The position numbers and the translations under genes were made by a program. Under the pieces are notes generated by a model. That model was given only the letters and a program-made list of their open reading frames with translations, made no database searches and had not been told where the DNA came from. 64,000 nt of DNA from Shewanella sp. MTB7 (GTDB taxonomy: Bacteria > Pseudomonadota > Gammaproteobacteria > Enterobacterales > Shewanellaceae): assembly GCF_027571385.1 (NCBI RefSeq), contig NZ_CP085636.1:248001-312000 (forward strand), written 5' to 3'. Below are positions 16,612 to 25,722 of the stretch, in pieces. Each line of letters opens with the position of its first letter. The stretch's first letter is position 1.

Positions 16612-17966
16612 AGTTCGGTGAGTATTGAGAGAATAGTCGTTAGTTTGTTTTCAAGCTCTACCCATTCAGCATCGGCCTCAGATCCTGAGACAATACCAGC
16701 CCCAGCAAACAAATTGATACGACCAGGTTCGATAAGTGCACTGCGGATCGCAACGGCAAACTCACTTTCATGTTTATTGAAATAGCCACAAGCGCCGGCA
16801 TACCAACCTCTGGCATACCCCTCACTTTGACGAATGAAGCTCATTGCAGGTTCTCTAGGTAAGCCACCAACTGCTGGAGTAGGATGGAGGGCTTGAAGTA
16901 CCTGAAAATCATCGATACCAGGTTTTAATTCGGCACGAATAGAGCGATGCAGATGTTGAATATGGCTCAACTTAAAGACTTTAGGCGTGCTATCGGCACC
17001 GACGTAGCTACTCAATGGTGTTAAGGCATCGACAATATGATCTTTAACGAGCCGATTCTCGTGACTGTTCTTATTATCCTCGAGTAAATTCTGTGCAAGA
17101 ACCCTATCTTCTTCAAGGTTTAAACCTCGAGTTGTCGTGCCTGCTAAGGCTTCAGTGAAGAGCTCTCTTTGCCGACGACGATAAAGCCGCTCAGGGGTGC
17201 ATGAGATAAAAGTACTGTCGGCACTAAATTGAAAACCAAATTGAAAACTATTCTGATTACGTCCCTGCCAACAAGCAAGTAGCATCCATGGATCAACGGG
17301 TTGATTCACCTCGAGCTGGGTTAAGCGAGAGAGCACGACTTTAGGTGTCTCTTGAATAAACTTCTGATGAGTGACTTGATTAACCAATTCAGTCCAACGG
17401 TAACGATTTGGTCTATCACTTCGACTCAATAAGTTGATCTTATTTGGTGGAGGGAGAGGTTTTGGCGCTGCCAATTCCGCTAAACTCTCTATGGCTTTGT
17501 TACGCTCAGACTCTGCATTTTCGCTGTCAAAATTTAGATTAACCAGTAGCTTGTAGTCATTACCATCGCGTCTTAGCTCAATACGTGGCAGGACAAAGTG
17601 TGCTCGACCAAATTCAGGCCAACACTCTGTGGTTCTATCGAAGGCGACGCCACCATAGTAACGAATATCTTGGTTATTCGAGAGGGCTCGTTGTTTCTGA
17701 TATTCAAAAGAAAGTTGATTGTCATCAATATCATCAGCATAAAAAAAATCTTTACAGCAACCTACCGCGGCGACCTCCTCTTCGGTATCTCTTCCTTTCC
17801 AATAGATCCTCGGATAGCAAGGTTGAGCCGCTAACCAGGCAATTGCAGGCACAGATTTTATCGGCAATGAAAGCTGAATGATAGGATCATTTTGTGCTTG
17901 AAATTTCAATTGTTTTATAGTGTCAGTGAGGGATGAAACAGCCAGTGACAACGAGTAGACAGCCAA
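16608..17966 (-). CDS. menF: Isochorismate synthase for menaquinone
   Basis: 452 residues. Converts chorismate to isochorismate, the entry to menaquinone, which carries electrons in anaerobic respiration. The chorismate-binding domain fills the C-terminal half: PERLYRRRQRELFTEALAGTT, HENRLVKDHI, HIQHLHRSIRAEL, LHPTPAVGGLPREPA, ARGWYAGACGY and FAGAGIVSGSEADAEW, with the Mg-binding glutamates in the last motifs. menF is preferred to entC because there are no siderophore genes alongside. The remaining men genes are not here. Confidence 0.93.
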   Translation of the reverse strand: MAVYSLSLAVSSLTDTIKQLKFQAQNDPIIQLSLPIKSVPAIAWLAAQPCYPRIYWKGRDTEEEVAAVGCCKDFFYADDIDDNQLSFEYQKQRALSNNQDIRYYGGVAFDRTTECWPEFGRAHFVLPRIELRRDGNDYKLLVNLNFDSENAESERNKAIESLAELAAPKPLPPPNKINLLSRSDRPNRYRWTELVNQVTHQKFIQETPKVVLSRLTQLEVNQPVDPWMLLACWQGRNQNSFQFGFQFSADSTFISCTPERLYRRRQRELFTEALAGTTTRGLNLEEDRVLAQNLLEDNKNSHENRLVKDHIVDALTPLSSYVGADSTPKVFKLSHIQHLHRSIRAELKPGIDDFQVLQALHPTPAVGGLPREPAMSFIRQSEGYARGWYAGACGYFNKHESEFAVAIRSALIEPGRINLFAGAGIVSGSEADAEWVELENKLTTILSILTEL

Positions 17967-18160
17967 TTAAAACTCCAAAACATATCAGTAAAAAATGAAG
18001 ATTATGATTAGGGAAGAGCCTCGAAGAACATCGAGAATAGTCAAACCATTAAGATTGTGAATAATAATCTTTAACACAAAGTAATGTGCAGGAGAAAAAG
18101 TGTCAAGTTGCAGCCTAGTAAGCTGTGAGGTTCGCCATAAATTCAAGACTAAAGTTTTTA

Positions 18161-18183
18161 AAAAGTATGCTATGCATACTTTT
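18161..18183. promoter_or_regulatory. Perfect 23-bp palindrome upstream of the ECF cluster
   Basis: Arms AAAAGTATGC and GCATACTTTT flank TAT. It lies between the divergent menF and ECF transporter genes, about 175 bases before the latter. It looks like a dimeric repressor operator; no regulator can be assigned. Confidence 0.5.
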
Positions 18184-18202
18184 GTCCGCTCACTTTTCCT
18201 TA

Positions 18203-18219
18203 CGGGACATTTTGTCCCG
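18203..18219. promoter_or_regulatory. Perfect 17-bp palindrome upstream of the ECF cluster
   Basis: CGGGACA-TTT-TGTCCCG, 19 bases beyond the 23-bp palindrome. The right half ACATTTTGTCCC recurs at 10030-10041 between tupA and the sigma-54 regulator, which hints at a shared binding protein, though the sequence could also be chance. Confidence 0.45.
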
Positions 18220-18356
18220 CTTATATCTGATATCTCTAAGATAAAATGTGAATTAGTCGATCTAAGTTTGTTTTTAGCTTTTTATTGCTTGAGAGCAGCC
18301 TGAAGCGAAGGAACAATACCTGCACATATGCACTACCTTAGGTTGATTTATTATTC

Positions 18357-19703
18357 ATGAGTTTACTTGAGCTAGATCAGGTCAGTTATCGTTATCGATG
18401 TGATGAGGCGTTGATTCTTCAGGATGTCAACTTTCAGGTTAATCGGGGAGAGTGTCACTGCATTAGTGGGCCAACGGGTTCAGGTAAATCTACCTTAATT
18501 AAGTTGATTATGGGTGCCTTATCACGACCATGTGAAGGTGAATTACATATTGACGACAACCTAGTTTTGGGGCTTGTGATGCAAGATCCAAATGTGCAGT
18601 TTATCCGTCAGAGTGTTGGCGCCGAGATCGCTTTTGCACTGGAAAATTTATGTGTTGCTACTGAACTTATGCGGACTAAGGTGCAATCAGCATTAAGAAG
18701 GGTGGGTTTGTTCGTTAGCTTAGATATGCCAATTGAGCAGCTATCACTGGGTCAGAAATACAGAGTTATGATTGCATCTCAATTGGTGTCTGAACCTGAT
18801 ATTTTACTGCTCGATGAACCTTGGGCTCAGCTTGATAATACTGGTGTTGAAGAACTCTTGTTAGTCTTGTCACAACTTAAAGAGGATGGCGTTGCAATCG
18901 TGCTGGTGGATCATAACCCAAAGGCATTTAGTCAGATTGTCGACCACTTCTACTATATCAAAGAGGGAGCGTTAGTTGCTGGGTGTTCGCCACCTGTCTG
19001 TATTGATAATATTCAAGCGGGACCTGTGCGACTTGATATCAGTGTGATGCAAATTGAACCGTTTGAATTTAGATTTATCAATCAAGATCCGTTGTTTAAA
19101 AGTTTGCATCAATTGAATCTTTACAGTGGTGAGATCGTCTCTTTGATTGGTGATAATGGTACAGGTAAGAGCAGTTTTTTAAAGAGCCTTGCTGGTATCC
19201 AATCTGATATCAACGAGCTCCCTTTAACTGTGTTGGGTAAGCAAGCAAAGCTAGGTGTTTTCGGAGCAGATCTAGGGCTTTTGTTACAACGTCCTAATCG
19301 GCAGTTATTTGAAAGTAGTGTTATAGAAGAGGTTCGATTCAGTCTCAAACGCTTTGTTCTTCCTCTGCTCTGGGCTGAACAACTGCTGGATGAGTTGGGA
19401 CTGTTGCATCTTAAAGATCACTCTCCACACACGCTATCTTATGGTCAGCAACATATGGTGGCTTTAGCATCTTTAGCTTCACTAAAACCTAAAGTCTTGT
19501 TGCTCGATGATCCTTTCGCTGGGCTCGATGGTGAATATCTTAATCGAGTATGGCATCTGCTTACTCAGTTAAGTCGGGATGGGTGTGCCATTTTATTAAG
19601 CTGCCACAGGCAGATGCTAGCACTACCGGTAACACGTCACTGGCAGATCTCTGATGGTGTTTTATGCAGTGATAGCCCAAAGCAAAATCTATGGTCAGCT
19701 TAG
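18357..19703 (+). CDS. ECF transporter duplicated ATPase (EcfA-EcfA')
   Basis: 448 residues with two fused ABC ATPase domains. Domain 1: Walker A GPTGSGKST (~41), signature LSLGQKYRVMIA, Walker B ILLLDEPW. Domain 2: Walker A GDNGTGKSS (~264), Q-loop LLQRPNRQLFES, signature LSYGQQHMVALA, Walker B VLLLDDPFAGLD. Both lack the usual LSGGQ Gly-Gly, which is not rare in this group. It energises vitamin or metal uptake with the T and S proteins encoded next. It starts 390 bases from menF, divergent, and ends 13 bases before the T component. Confidence 0.9.
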   Translation: MSLLELDQVSYRYRCDEALILQDVNFQVNRGECHCISGPTGSGKSTLIKLIMGALSRPCEGELHIDDNLVLGLVMQDPNVQFIRQSVGAEIAFALENLCVATELMRTKVQSALRRVGLFVSLDMPIEQLSLGQKYRVMIASQLVSEPDILLLDEPWAQLDNTGVEELLLVLSQLKEDGVAIVLVDHNPKAFSQIVDHFYYIKEGALVAGCSPPVCIDNIQAGPVRLDISVMQIEPFEFRFINQDPLFKSLHQLNLYSGEIVSLIGDNGTGKSSFLKSLAGIQSDINELPLTVLGKQAKLGVFGADLGLLLQRPNRQLFESSVIEEVRFSLKRFVLPLLWAEQLLDELGLLHLKDHSPHTLSYGQQHMVALASLASLKPKVLLLDDPFAGLDGEYLNRVWHLLTQLSRDGCAILLSCHRQMLALPVTRHWQISDGVLCSDSPKQNLWSA

Positions 19704-19716
19704 GTGGATGTGACTG

Positions 19717-20400
19717 ATGAAAGTTAGAGGAGGTAGGCATTTCCGTCACTCAGTTAACAATGTTAGTGGGGCTGAAACTGACATAAAGAGTAGCAAAGGT
19801 ATTGGTTGGACTGGCGCTGCACTTATCTTAGCGCTTGTGCTGTCCAGTGGTGCCTTTTTTATCGCAGAAGAGTATCTGCTTGGCCTCATTATCTGCAATC
19901 TCGCGTTGATTATTCACGGGGTCTATCGCCGTGGCGATTTTTGGGTGATAGGGCGTGTCTTTTTCGCTCAGCTGGTGATCACATTAAGTCTGTATTACCT
20001 AATGCATGGCAAAGAGCAGCTGGTTGAAGGTGCAACTGTGGTGCTTAGGGTGTTAATGGCATTTATTCCTGGCTGGTGGCTGTCAGTCACCTGTCTACCG
20101 GAAAAAATAGCAGAGGTATTGGCTTGGATATTGCCGGTTAAGTGGGCCTTTGTGATCGCAGCATCATTAAGTTTATTGCCCACTATGACGCGAGAGATCC
20201 GTGAGATATACCAAATCCAATGTTTACGTGGGGCGCGTATTACTCCAAAGGCTTTGAAAGATCCAAGAAACTGGTCTGAATTGATCCATTGTGTGATTTT
20301 CCCTCTGCTTATTCAGTTACTCAAGTTATCTAAACAAACTGCGATGGCCGCTCAATTACGTCATTTTGGCAAACATAAGAAACCCACTCATTGGCGTTAG
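19717..20400 (+). CDS. ECF transporter transmembrane T component
   Basis: 227 residues with about five membrane helices after an unusually long polar N-terminus (~28 residues). The coupling-helix signature is present as LRGARITPKAL (Ala-Arg-Gly type) near residue 170. It links the ATPases to the substrate-specific S subunit. The 13-base gap after the ATPase gene and 37 bases before the S gene indicate one operon. An alternative start inside the frame could shorten the N-terminus. Confidence 0.85.
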   Translation: MKVRGGRHFRHSVNNVSGAETDIKSSKGIGWTGAALILALVLSSGAFFIAEEYLLGLIICNLALIIHGVYRRGDFWVIGRVFFAQLVITLSLYYLMHGKEQLVEGATVVLRVLMAFIPGWWLSVTCLPEKIAEVLAWILPVKWAFVIAASLSLLPTMTREIREIYQIQCLRGARITPKALKDPRNWSELIHCVIFPLLIQLLKLSKQTAMAAQLRHFGKHKKPTHWR

Positions 20401-20437
20401 AAATACCTAGCGACTCTATTAATCAAAGAAGAATGTT

Positions 20438-20983
20438 ATGCGTAAAGTTTTCAATTTTAGTTTACAAGATGCACTTTTTATTGGCTTTTGCGCCACGCTA
20501 CTGGTGGCATTAAAGAGCATGTTACGCCTTAAGCTAGGTATCGCTGGACATTCCATGTTTCTAATGACTTTTTTCTACCTTATTTGCTATGGGGTGGTTG
20601 GCCGCGTAGGCAGCATTACCGCTTGTGGCTTTTTATCCGGATTAGTCGCCATGATGTTGAGCGTGGGCAAAGGCGGACCGTTAATCTTGCTTAAGTTTGG
20701 CTTACCCGCGTTAGCGATGGATCTGAGTATGATGCTGTTTTCTGGCTTGCTGACGTTAAAGTTGCGCTGTGTTGTTGTTGGTTTAGTGGGGTGTTTTGCT
20801 TGGGCTGCGAAGGTGTGGGTAGAAAACCTATTAATGGGGATGACCATACAAGTGGCCTTAGTACAATTTGGATTGAGTATGCTTAGAGGGGGCGCTTTCA
20901 CTCTTCTGGCAGCCCTGATGGTACCGCCTGTATTGAATCGTTTAAGAGCACATGACCTTCTATTTAATGAAGAAATAAAATAG
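20438..20983 (+). CDS. Putative ECF substrate-binding S component
   Basis: 181 residues, very hydrophobic, about six membrane helices; starts MRKVFNFSLQDALFIGFCA. The stretch RLKLGIAGHSMFLMTFFYL (~30-50) resembles loops of S components near the ligand pocket, and the position right after the T gene supports this role. The ligand is not deducible; the next two genes, of unusual type, may be the best clue. GGGCG-type residues GKGGPLILLKFGLPAL may form the second half of the pocket. Confidence 0.7.
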   Translation: MRKVFNFSLQDALFIGFCATLLVALKSMLRLKLGIAGHSMFLMTFFYLICYGVVGRVGSITACGFLSGLVAMMLSVGKGGPLILLKFGLPALAMDLSMMLFSGLLTLKLRCVVVGLVGCFAWAAKVWVENLLMGMTIQVALVQFGLSMLRGGAFTLLAALMVPPVLNRLRAHDLLFNEEIK

Positions 20984-21013
20984 AACTTATTAGCCGTTTC
21001 CTAGGAACAAAAG

Positions 21014-21766
21014 ATGACTATAGCTCCACTGAAATCTTGGTTGATCTGTATCGATGATACAGATGATATTGGCACTAAAGGCACCGGAGAGATTGCTGAA
21101 GAGATTGCCTGCCTACTGTCTGAGCATAAAGAGCAGCGGTGTTGGGTGACCCGACATCAGTTGTTTGTCCATCCGGATATTCCCTACACGTCTCACAACA
21201 GTGCCATGTGTTTTCAATTGCAGAGCCGAGCTTCTCTCGATGAGATAAAGCAGATTGCGGTCACTCATCTACTGGCACAAAGTGCACCGGCTTCAGATCC
21301 GGGGTTGGCAATTATAGCTTTGGACTGTGAGTTTGATCGTCATGCCTTGATTGAGTTTGGTTTAGCCACCAAAAAAGAGGTGAAGACTAAAGAGCAAGCT
21401 TATGAATTAGCTGAGCGACTCGGTGTTGATTTGAGTGAACACGGCGGAACTGGCCAAGGAGTGATAGGTGCACTTGCTGGACTTGGTTTACGTTTATATG
21501 GGCAGGATGGTCGGGTTAAAGGTCAGATTAATTTAGGTCAAGAGGAGTGTGAAGCGGGGATAGACTTAAGTGTTGGCGATCTACTTAAGCAAACCGGGAT
21601 GGATATTGTTATCAACTTAGAGGGGGAGGTATTGGATTTGAATGAGACAGTGCATTTGAGCCAAAAGATAAAAGCTGTCTATTGTCGTCATCAGTTTGCC
21701 TTGTTGGTTTACCGACATGAACAGCGTTGGTGCAATGCACTAAAAAAGCACCTGAAGGCCTATTAA
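21014..21766 (+). CDS. TiaS-like protein (TCKD plus ferredoxin-like core) in ECF operon
   Basis: 250 residues. The N-terminus ICIDDTDDIGTKGTGEIAEEIA matches the DDTD kinase-like (TCKD) domain of archaeal TiaS (COG1571), which attaches agmatine to C34 of tRNA-Ile. A later HGGTGQGVIGALAGLGLRLYG resembles the second, ferredoxin-like domain. The OB-fold and zinc ribbon of TiaS are absent, so tRNA binding is doubtful. It begins 30 bases after the S component, so it is likely to act on or with the imported compound, perhaps as an ATP-dependent modifying enzyme. This is inference; bacteria use TilS, not TiaS, for tRNA-Ile. Confidence 0.7.
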   Translation: MTIAPLKSWLICIDDTDDIGTKGTGEIAEEIACLLSEHKEQRCWVTRHQLFVHPDIPYTSHNSAMCFQLQSRASLDEIKQIAVTHLLAQSAPASDPGLAIIALDCEFDRHALIEFGLATKKEVKTKEQAYELAERLGVDLSEHGGTGQGVIGALAGLGLRLYGQDGRVKGQINLGQEECEAGIDLSVGDLLKQTGMDIVINLEGEVLDLNETVHLSQKIKAVYCRHQFALLVYRHEQRWCNALKKHLKAY

Positions 21767-21768
21767 TA

Positions 21769-21993
21769 ATGGACACTGTGAAGAGTAATTTTGAGTTTGA
21801 TGCTGGGATATTTCAATTTAAGTTTGGTGTCGACAATGAGCCTGCATCGCGGGATTCTGCCAATGAGTGTCGTTTCTTTATGCCCGATGATGAAGATGAG
21901 CAGATCGATGATACGCTTATCTCTTGTTATAACTGCATGAATAGACGTTGGCTCGTCGACGGTATGGAGTGCTTAAAAATAAGCCCCACATAA
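21769..21993 (+). CDS. Small cysteine-pair protein after the TiaS-like gene
   Basis: About 74 residues from the ATG two bases after the TiaS-like stop (MDTVKSNFEFDAGIFQFKFG). It has an acidic middle (MPDDEDEQIDD) and cysteines in CRFF, CYNC and MECLKI, so it could bind one zinc or iron. It resembles no family I can name. Because archaeal TiaS carries its own C-terminal zinc ribbon and the neighbour lacks one, this may be the missing metal-binding module encoded separately. A 5'-extended frame starting at 21727 overlaps the upstream gene and is less likely. Confidence 0.6.
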   Translation: MDTVKSNFEFDAGIFQFKFGVDNEPASRDSANECRFFMPDDEDEQIDDTLISCYNCMNRRWLVDGMECLKISPT

Positions 21994-22219
21994 GGAAGCC
22001 AAAGAAATAATCCAATGTTAAAATGCATGATCTTGACGCGAATCGCTTTTATCTATTGTAAATAAAGGGTTATGTTTTGATTTTAACTGATATTTTAGTT
22101 TATTAATTGGTTTAACCTAGATAGTATGTAATCTTCTAAGCAAATGTTAAAGAAAGTAAGCCACATAAATATATCAATAAGTGCTTGCTGATTTTTATCT
22201 TATTTGGAGAGTTTTATAT

Positions 22220-23398
22220 ATGGTGAGGTTGGTAGAGTCTAGGGCCCATGTTAAGTTTGCTGTATCAAAATTGAAAGTTGGAATGTTTGTCGCTTCCATT
22301 GATAATGATGGACAAGTAGCCATCACAAATGCAGGTCAAATAAAAGATAATGAATCGATTAAAAAGCTGCTTAATAATGGCATTAAACATGTGTGGGTTG
22401 ATATTGATCGCTCTTGTGACTCTTGTGGATTTAACAAGACAAGATTACCACCCCCGACAGTAAAGAAGCCTCCACCTTCAAGAGATGCATTGCAACAAAA
22501 AGCTAAAAAGCTTATTACTGAAGCTAAAGATCTATTGGCTAAAGTCTTGTCTGAAACCTTCGAAGGTAAAGCGATTGAAATTGGTCCTTTTGAAGAGTTT
22601 GCCGATAATATGATCAAATCGGCATTGCTCGACTCAGATGCACTCAAGTGTGTGTCGGCGTTAAGAAACAAGGATGCTTATCTGCTCGAACATTCTGTTA
22701 ATGTGGCTTTTTTATTAATTACCTTTGGACAATATCTTAGTTTTGATAAAGAACGGCTTAAAGAGATGGCTGTGGGGGGGATCTTACACGATGTCGGTAA
22801 GACTCAGGTTGACGATAGTGTGCTGCATAAACCAGGAAAACTAACCCAGCAAGAGTTCGAACATATGAAATTGCATCAAAATTTTGCTGTAGAGATTATG
22901 GATAAGACAGTGGGTATGTCTAAAATCAGTAAAGATGTCTGTCTTATGCATCATGAAAAGCTCGACGGTAGTGGCTATCCCAATGGTTTAAAGGGTGATG
23001 AGCTTCCTATCCACGGACGTATGAGTTGTATCGTTGATATTTTTGATGCTTTGACCGCAAAACGCTGTTACAAGGATTCTATGAGCCCGGCTTCTGCGTT
23101 TAAAATACTACTCCGTTTAACCCCTTTTCATCTTGATGAAGCCTTGGTCTACCAATTTATTCGTTGTGTCGGTGTCTACCCTGTCGGTTCGTTGGTGGAG
23201 CTCTCTGATGGACGTATTGGAATTGTGTGGTATGCCAAAGGAAGGGATGCCTTACATCCAATACTTAAATGCTTTTATTCATTGAAACAAAAACGCTATC
23301 TTGCTGTTATTTTCGTCGATCTGCTTGAGAGTGAGGCTCATATCGAACGGGGTGTATCACCCTGTAGCCTAGAGGTGGATTGCACTCCGTTTTATTAA
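22220..23398 (+). CDS. HD-GYP cyclic-di-GMP phosphodiesterase
   Basis: About 392 residues from ATG 22220, which follows GGAGAG by eight bases; the longer frame to 22181 has no such site. Residues ~5-130 form the DUF3391-type N-terminal domain (KFAVSKLKVGMFVASIDNDGQ...); the HD-GYP domain follows, with HSVNVAFLLI, the HDVGK metal motif and HHEKLDGSGYPNGLKGDELP. It should hydrolyse cyclic di-GMP, lowering biofilm formation and raising motility. A final ~90 residues (KGRDALHPILKCFYSLKQ...) form the family tail. It is a single gene. Confidence 0.93.
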   Translation: MVRLVESRAHVKFAVSKLKVGMFVASIDNDGQVAITNAGQIKDNESIKKLLNNGIKHVWVDIDRSCDSCGFNKTRLPPPTVKKPPPSRDALQQKAKKLITEAKDLLAKVLSETFEGKAIEIGPFEEFADNMIKSALLDSDALKCVSALRNKDAYLLEHSVNVAFLLITFGQYLSFDKERLKEMAVGGILHDVGKTQVDDSVLHKPGKLTQQEFEHMKLHQNFAVEIMDKTVGMSKISKDVCLMHHEKLDGSGYPNGLKGDELPIHGRMSCIVDIFDALTAKRCYKDSMSPASAFKILLRLTPFHLDEALVYQFIRCVGVYPVGSLVELSDGRIGIVWYAKGRDALHPILKCFYSLKQKRYLAVIFVDLLESEAHIERGVSPCSLEVDCTPFY

Positions 23399-23520
23399 CA
23401 AATAGGACTTGTTGCTAGTCATTTTTAAGAGGCAGTCTTATCTTTTTCTGAGGATTTTCGTCTTTTGAGCCGAAAATTGGTATCATTTACTCTCATTTGG
23501 GTCCCCTTCAGGTCTTTCTT

Positions 23521-24180
23521 TTGTCAAAAAATCGCATTTTTACCATCATCATCTTACTCATCTCTCTTGCATTATTGATCCCTGGTGTGACTCAACCTAT
23601 CTTGAGCATTAGTGGAACCATTGAGAAGTCTGAGCTGACTAAAGCGGGCATTGACCAATTGGCAACTAGCTTGGGAGATAACTCAGCTAATGGCAGCACT
23701 ATGGGCATGCTCTCCATGTTCAGTGACATGCTAGGGCTCAATGATATTAAGGGTGAAGTCGAGGTCTTTCAGAAGACACGCAGTATCTGGGGAACAGTGG
23801 AGGAGCTGTTTACGTCAGGAAATGCACCTGTTGCCACTTTAGTAATGCTATTCAGCATTATTATTCCTGTGTTAAAACTCAGTTTGATGTTGCTGCAGCA
23901 GCTGCCTATCACGGTATCCTTTCGACAAAAAATCATCCGTTTTACTGCGCTGATAAGTAAGTGGTCGATGGCCGATGTTTTTGTGGTTGCGCTTATTGTG
24001 ACCTATATGGCTGGTAATGCCTCTGCGGGAATGGGGGAACTGCTTAAAACCACCGCGAATTTTGAAGTCGGTTTTTACTATTTCACTGGTTACTGCCTAT
24101 TCTCTATCTTTAGTACCTATCTAGTTAAGACAAGAATGGAAGAACCTGAGCTTATACAGGCTAGATCAGAAGAGGTATGA
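23521..24180 (+). CDS. PqiA-like (paraquat-inducible A) membrane protein
   Basis: About 219 residues from a TTG at 23521 (MSKNRIFTIIILLISLALL). Membrane helices lie near 7-25, ~105-125, ~145-165 and ~185-205, a layout of PqiA-family inner-membrane proteins. The motif LMLFSIIIPVLKLSLMLL is family-typical (PxxK/PVLKL), as is KWSMADVFVVALIV. Such proteins partner MCE-type lipid transport, but no MCE gene is adjacent and this one lacks the zinc-ribbon halves of true PqiA. The start is uncertain: a TTG at 23497 is also in frame. Confidence 0.82.
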   Translation: MSKNRIFTIIILLISLALLIPGVTQPILSISGTIEKSELTKAGIDQLATSLGDNSANGSTMGMLSMFSDMLGLNDIKGEVEVFQKTRSIWGTVEELFTSGNAPVATLVMLFSIIIPVLKLSLMLLQQLPITVSFRQKIIRFTALISKWSMADVFVVALIVTYMAGNASAGMGELLKTTANFEVGFYYFTGYCLFSIFSTYLVKTRMEEPELIQARSEEV

Positions 24181-24317
24181 GACCCTTATATTGTTGAGAT
24201 CTAATTAAAGCACCCCCTTAGCTGTTATAGCTATTTGTTATTAAAAATGAGTATTTGTGAAGTAACCCATATATAAGAAATAATAAGCCCTTCTAATAGT
24301 GCTGCTGGAGGGCTGAC

Positions 24318-24500
24318 ATGAAGAAGTGGTTAATTGTTTTATCTTGTACTGTATTCGTTGTCGCTTCTCTGCTTACTAGCGGATTAACTCGTGCTCTTAT
24401 CGATCTTGTTGCCTTTGGCTGTTTGCTCTGGATAGTTCTGGCAATGAAATCTAAGCCAGAGTCACAGTCACAGCAGAAGGTGTCTGGCTCTAATGATTGA
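24318..24500 (+). CDS. Small single- or two-pass membrane protein
   Basis: 60 residues, ATG preceded by GGAGGG at 7 bases, a strong site for so short a frame. Two hydrophobic stretches (WLIVLSCTVFVVASLLTSG and LIDLVAFGCLLWIVLAM) then a polar SQSQQK tail, so probably a two-helix inner-membrane hairpin. No family is recognised. It stands alone between the PqiA-like gene and a repeat. Confidence 0.6.
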   Translation: MKKWLIVLSCTVFVVASLLTSGLTRALIDLVAFGCLLWIVLAMKSKPESQSQQKVSGSND

Positions 24501-24546
24501 ATGACCCCAGTTTCATCTCTAGTTTCACCACCCTGATCTCTAATCA

Positions 24547-24575
24547 CGTCATCCTGAACTGGTTTCAGGATCCAG
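24547..24575. repeat. Short palindromic repeat
   Basis: GTCATCCTGAACTGGTTTCA then GGATCCAG; arms ATCCTGAA and TTCAGGAT make a hairpin. Related to the element at 1405-1433. It sits between two convergent genes, typical of REP-like elements. Confidence 0.6.
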
Positions 24576-24611
24576 CTTTTCCTCTACTCACAGAATCACA
24601 AAATCGCAAAA

Positions 24612-25595
24612 TTACAGATACAAAATATAAAGCAGAGAACTAATGCCAATTGCTAACCAGAGCATGACGCCTAACGCGAGTGGTTTTATCCCGGCTGCGC
24701 GCATTTTTTTCACTGTGATCCCCGCTCCGATTAAAAACAAGCACAGAACCAAGGCGCGTTTAGAGAGGCCAAATATAACCTCATAGGCGGGCTGTCCCTG
24801 TGGCAGAAAATAAGCTATAGCTATGGCCAAACAGTAGAAGCCGATGAAGTAAGGAATGGTGATACGTTTCTTATCCCCGCCAAAAAGAATGGCGCTGATG
24901 AGCGCGATAGGAATGATCCATAGTGCGCGAGCTAATTTGATGGTTGTTGCTGTAACCAATGCCTCTTCACCATAGGCTGATGCTGCGCCGACGACGGAAG
25001 AAGTATCATGTATTGCAATGGCACTCCAGACACCAAAATCATATTGGCTCATTGACAGCAGATGCCCCAAAGCCGGAAACAGGAAAAGGGCGATTGAGTT
25101 TAGGATAAATATAGTGGCTAATGCGATAGCGATTTGATCGCTTTTTGCATTGATAGCTGGCGATACTGCCGCGATAGCACTGCCGCCGCATATTGCTGTA
25201 CCGACTGAAATAAGGTGACCGGTTTTGGTATCGAATTTAAGTGCTTTAGTGAGCAAAAATCCTAACACTAAGGTGAAGATGATCGATCCTAAAATGAGTG
25301 GCAAGTTATCTAAGCTTACCGTTATTGCGGTTTGTAGCTGGATACCGAAGCCAAGCCCAATAATCGAATAGGATAAGAGTTTTTTTGTTAAGCTCCCAAG
25401 ATCAATATTGGTGGGAACTAGGCCTAGACTTGCTAACGTAAAGCCCAACACTAAGGCGATCGGTGAAGACACTTGAGGTAACAGGCAGAGTGTGCCAATC
25501 GCAACAAAGAGCAGGATGTGGTTTCTTTGTCTCTGGTTAGAAAGTGAATTCATTTTGGCGTAAAGAGGCCATAGGTTAGGCAATGATGCCATCAT
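24612..25595 (-). CDS. YeiH/UPF0324 family putative exporter
   Basis: 327 residues with about ten membrane helices. Family text: [35 protein letters not shown] (glycine-rich, mid-protein), [16 protein letters not shown] and a C-terminal [18 protein letters not shown]. coli YeiH-type proteins are annotated as sulfate or general exporters, with little direct evidence. A start at 25553 (MNSLSNQ) is also plausible, as neither has a clear ribosome site. Transcribed toward the small membrane protein. Confidence 0.88.
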   Translation of the reverse strand: MMASLPNLWPLYAKMNSLSNQRQRNHILLFVAIGTLCLLPQVSSPIALVLGFTLASLGLVPTNIDLGSLTKKLLSYSIIGLGFGIQLQTAITVSLDNLPLILGSIIFTLVLGFLLTKALKFDTKTGHLISVGTAICGGSAIAAVSPAINAKSDQIAIALATIFILNSIALFLFPALGHLLSMSQYDFGVWSAIAIHDTSSVVGAASAYGEEALVTATTIKLARALWIIPIALISAILFGGDKKRITIPYFIGFYCLAIAIAYFLPQGQPAYEVIFGLSKRALVLCLFLIGAGITVKKMRAAGIKPLALGVMLWLAIGISSLLYILYL

Positions 25596-25676
25596 TATAG
25601 AGAGATAATGGGTTTATTAAATTCAATTCATTTTAGTTAGAGGTTAAATATTATTTAATCTCTATTGAAGACTCAA

Positions 25677-25706
25677 ATAAAAAAAACCGCGGTTAGGCGG
25701 TTTTTT
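25677..25706 (-). terminator. Rho-independent terminator after dpaL
   Basis: AACCGC and GCGGTT form a stem (loop GGTTAG) with T-runs on both sides; on the minus strand it follows the ammonia-lyase stop by about 17 bases. Confidence 0.8.
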
Positions 25707-25722
25707 AGGTGATGGAAATAAA

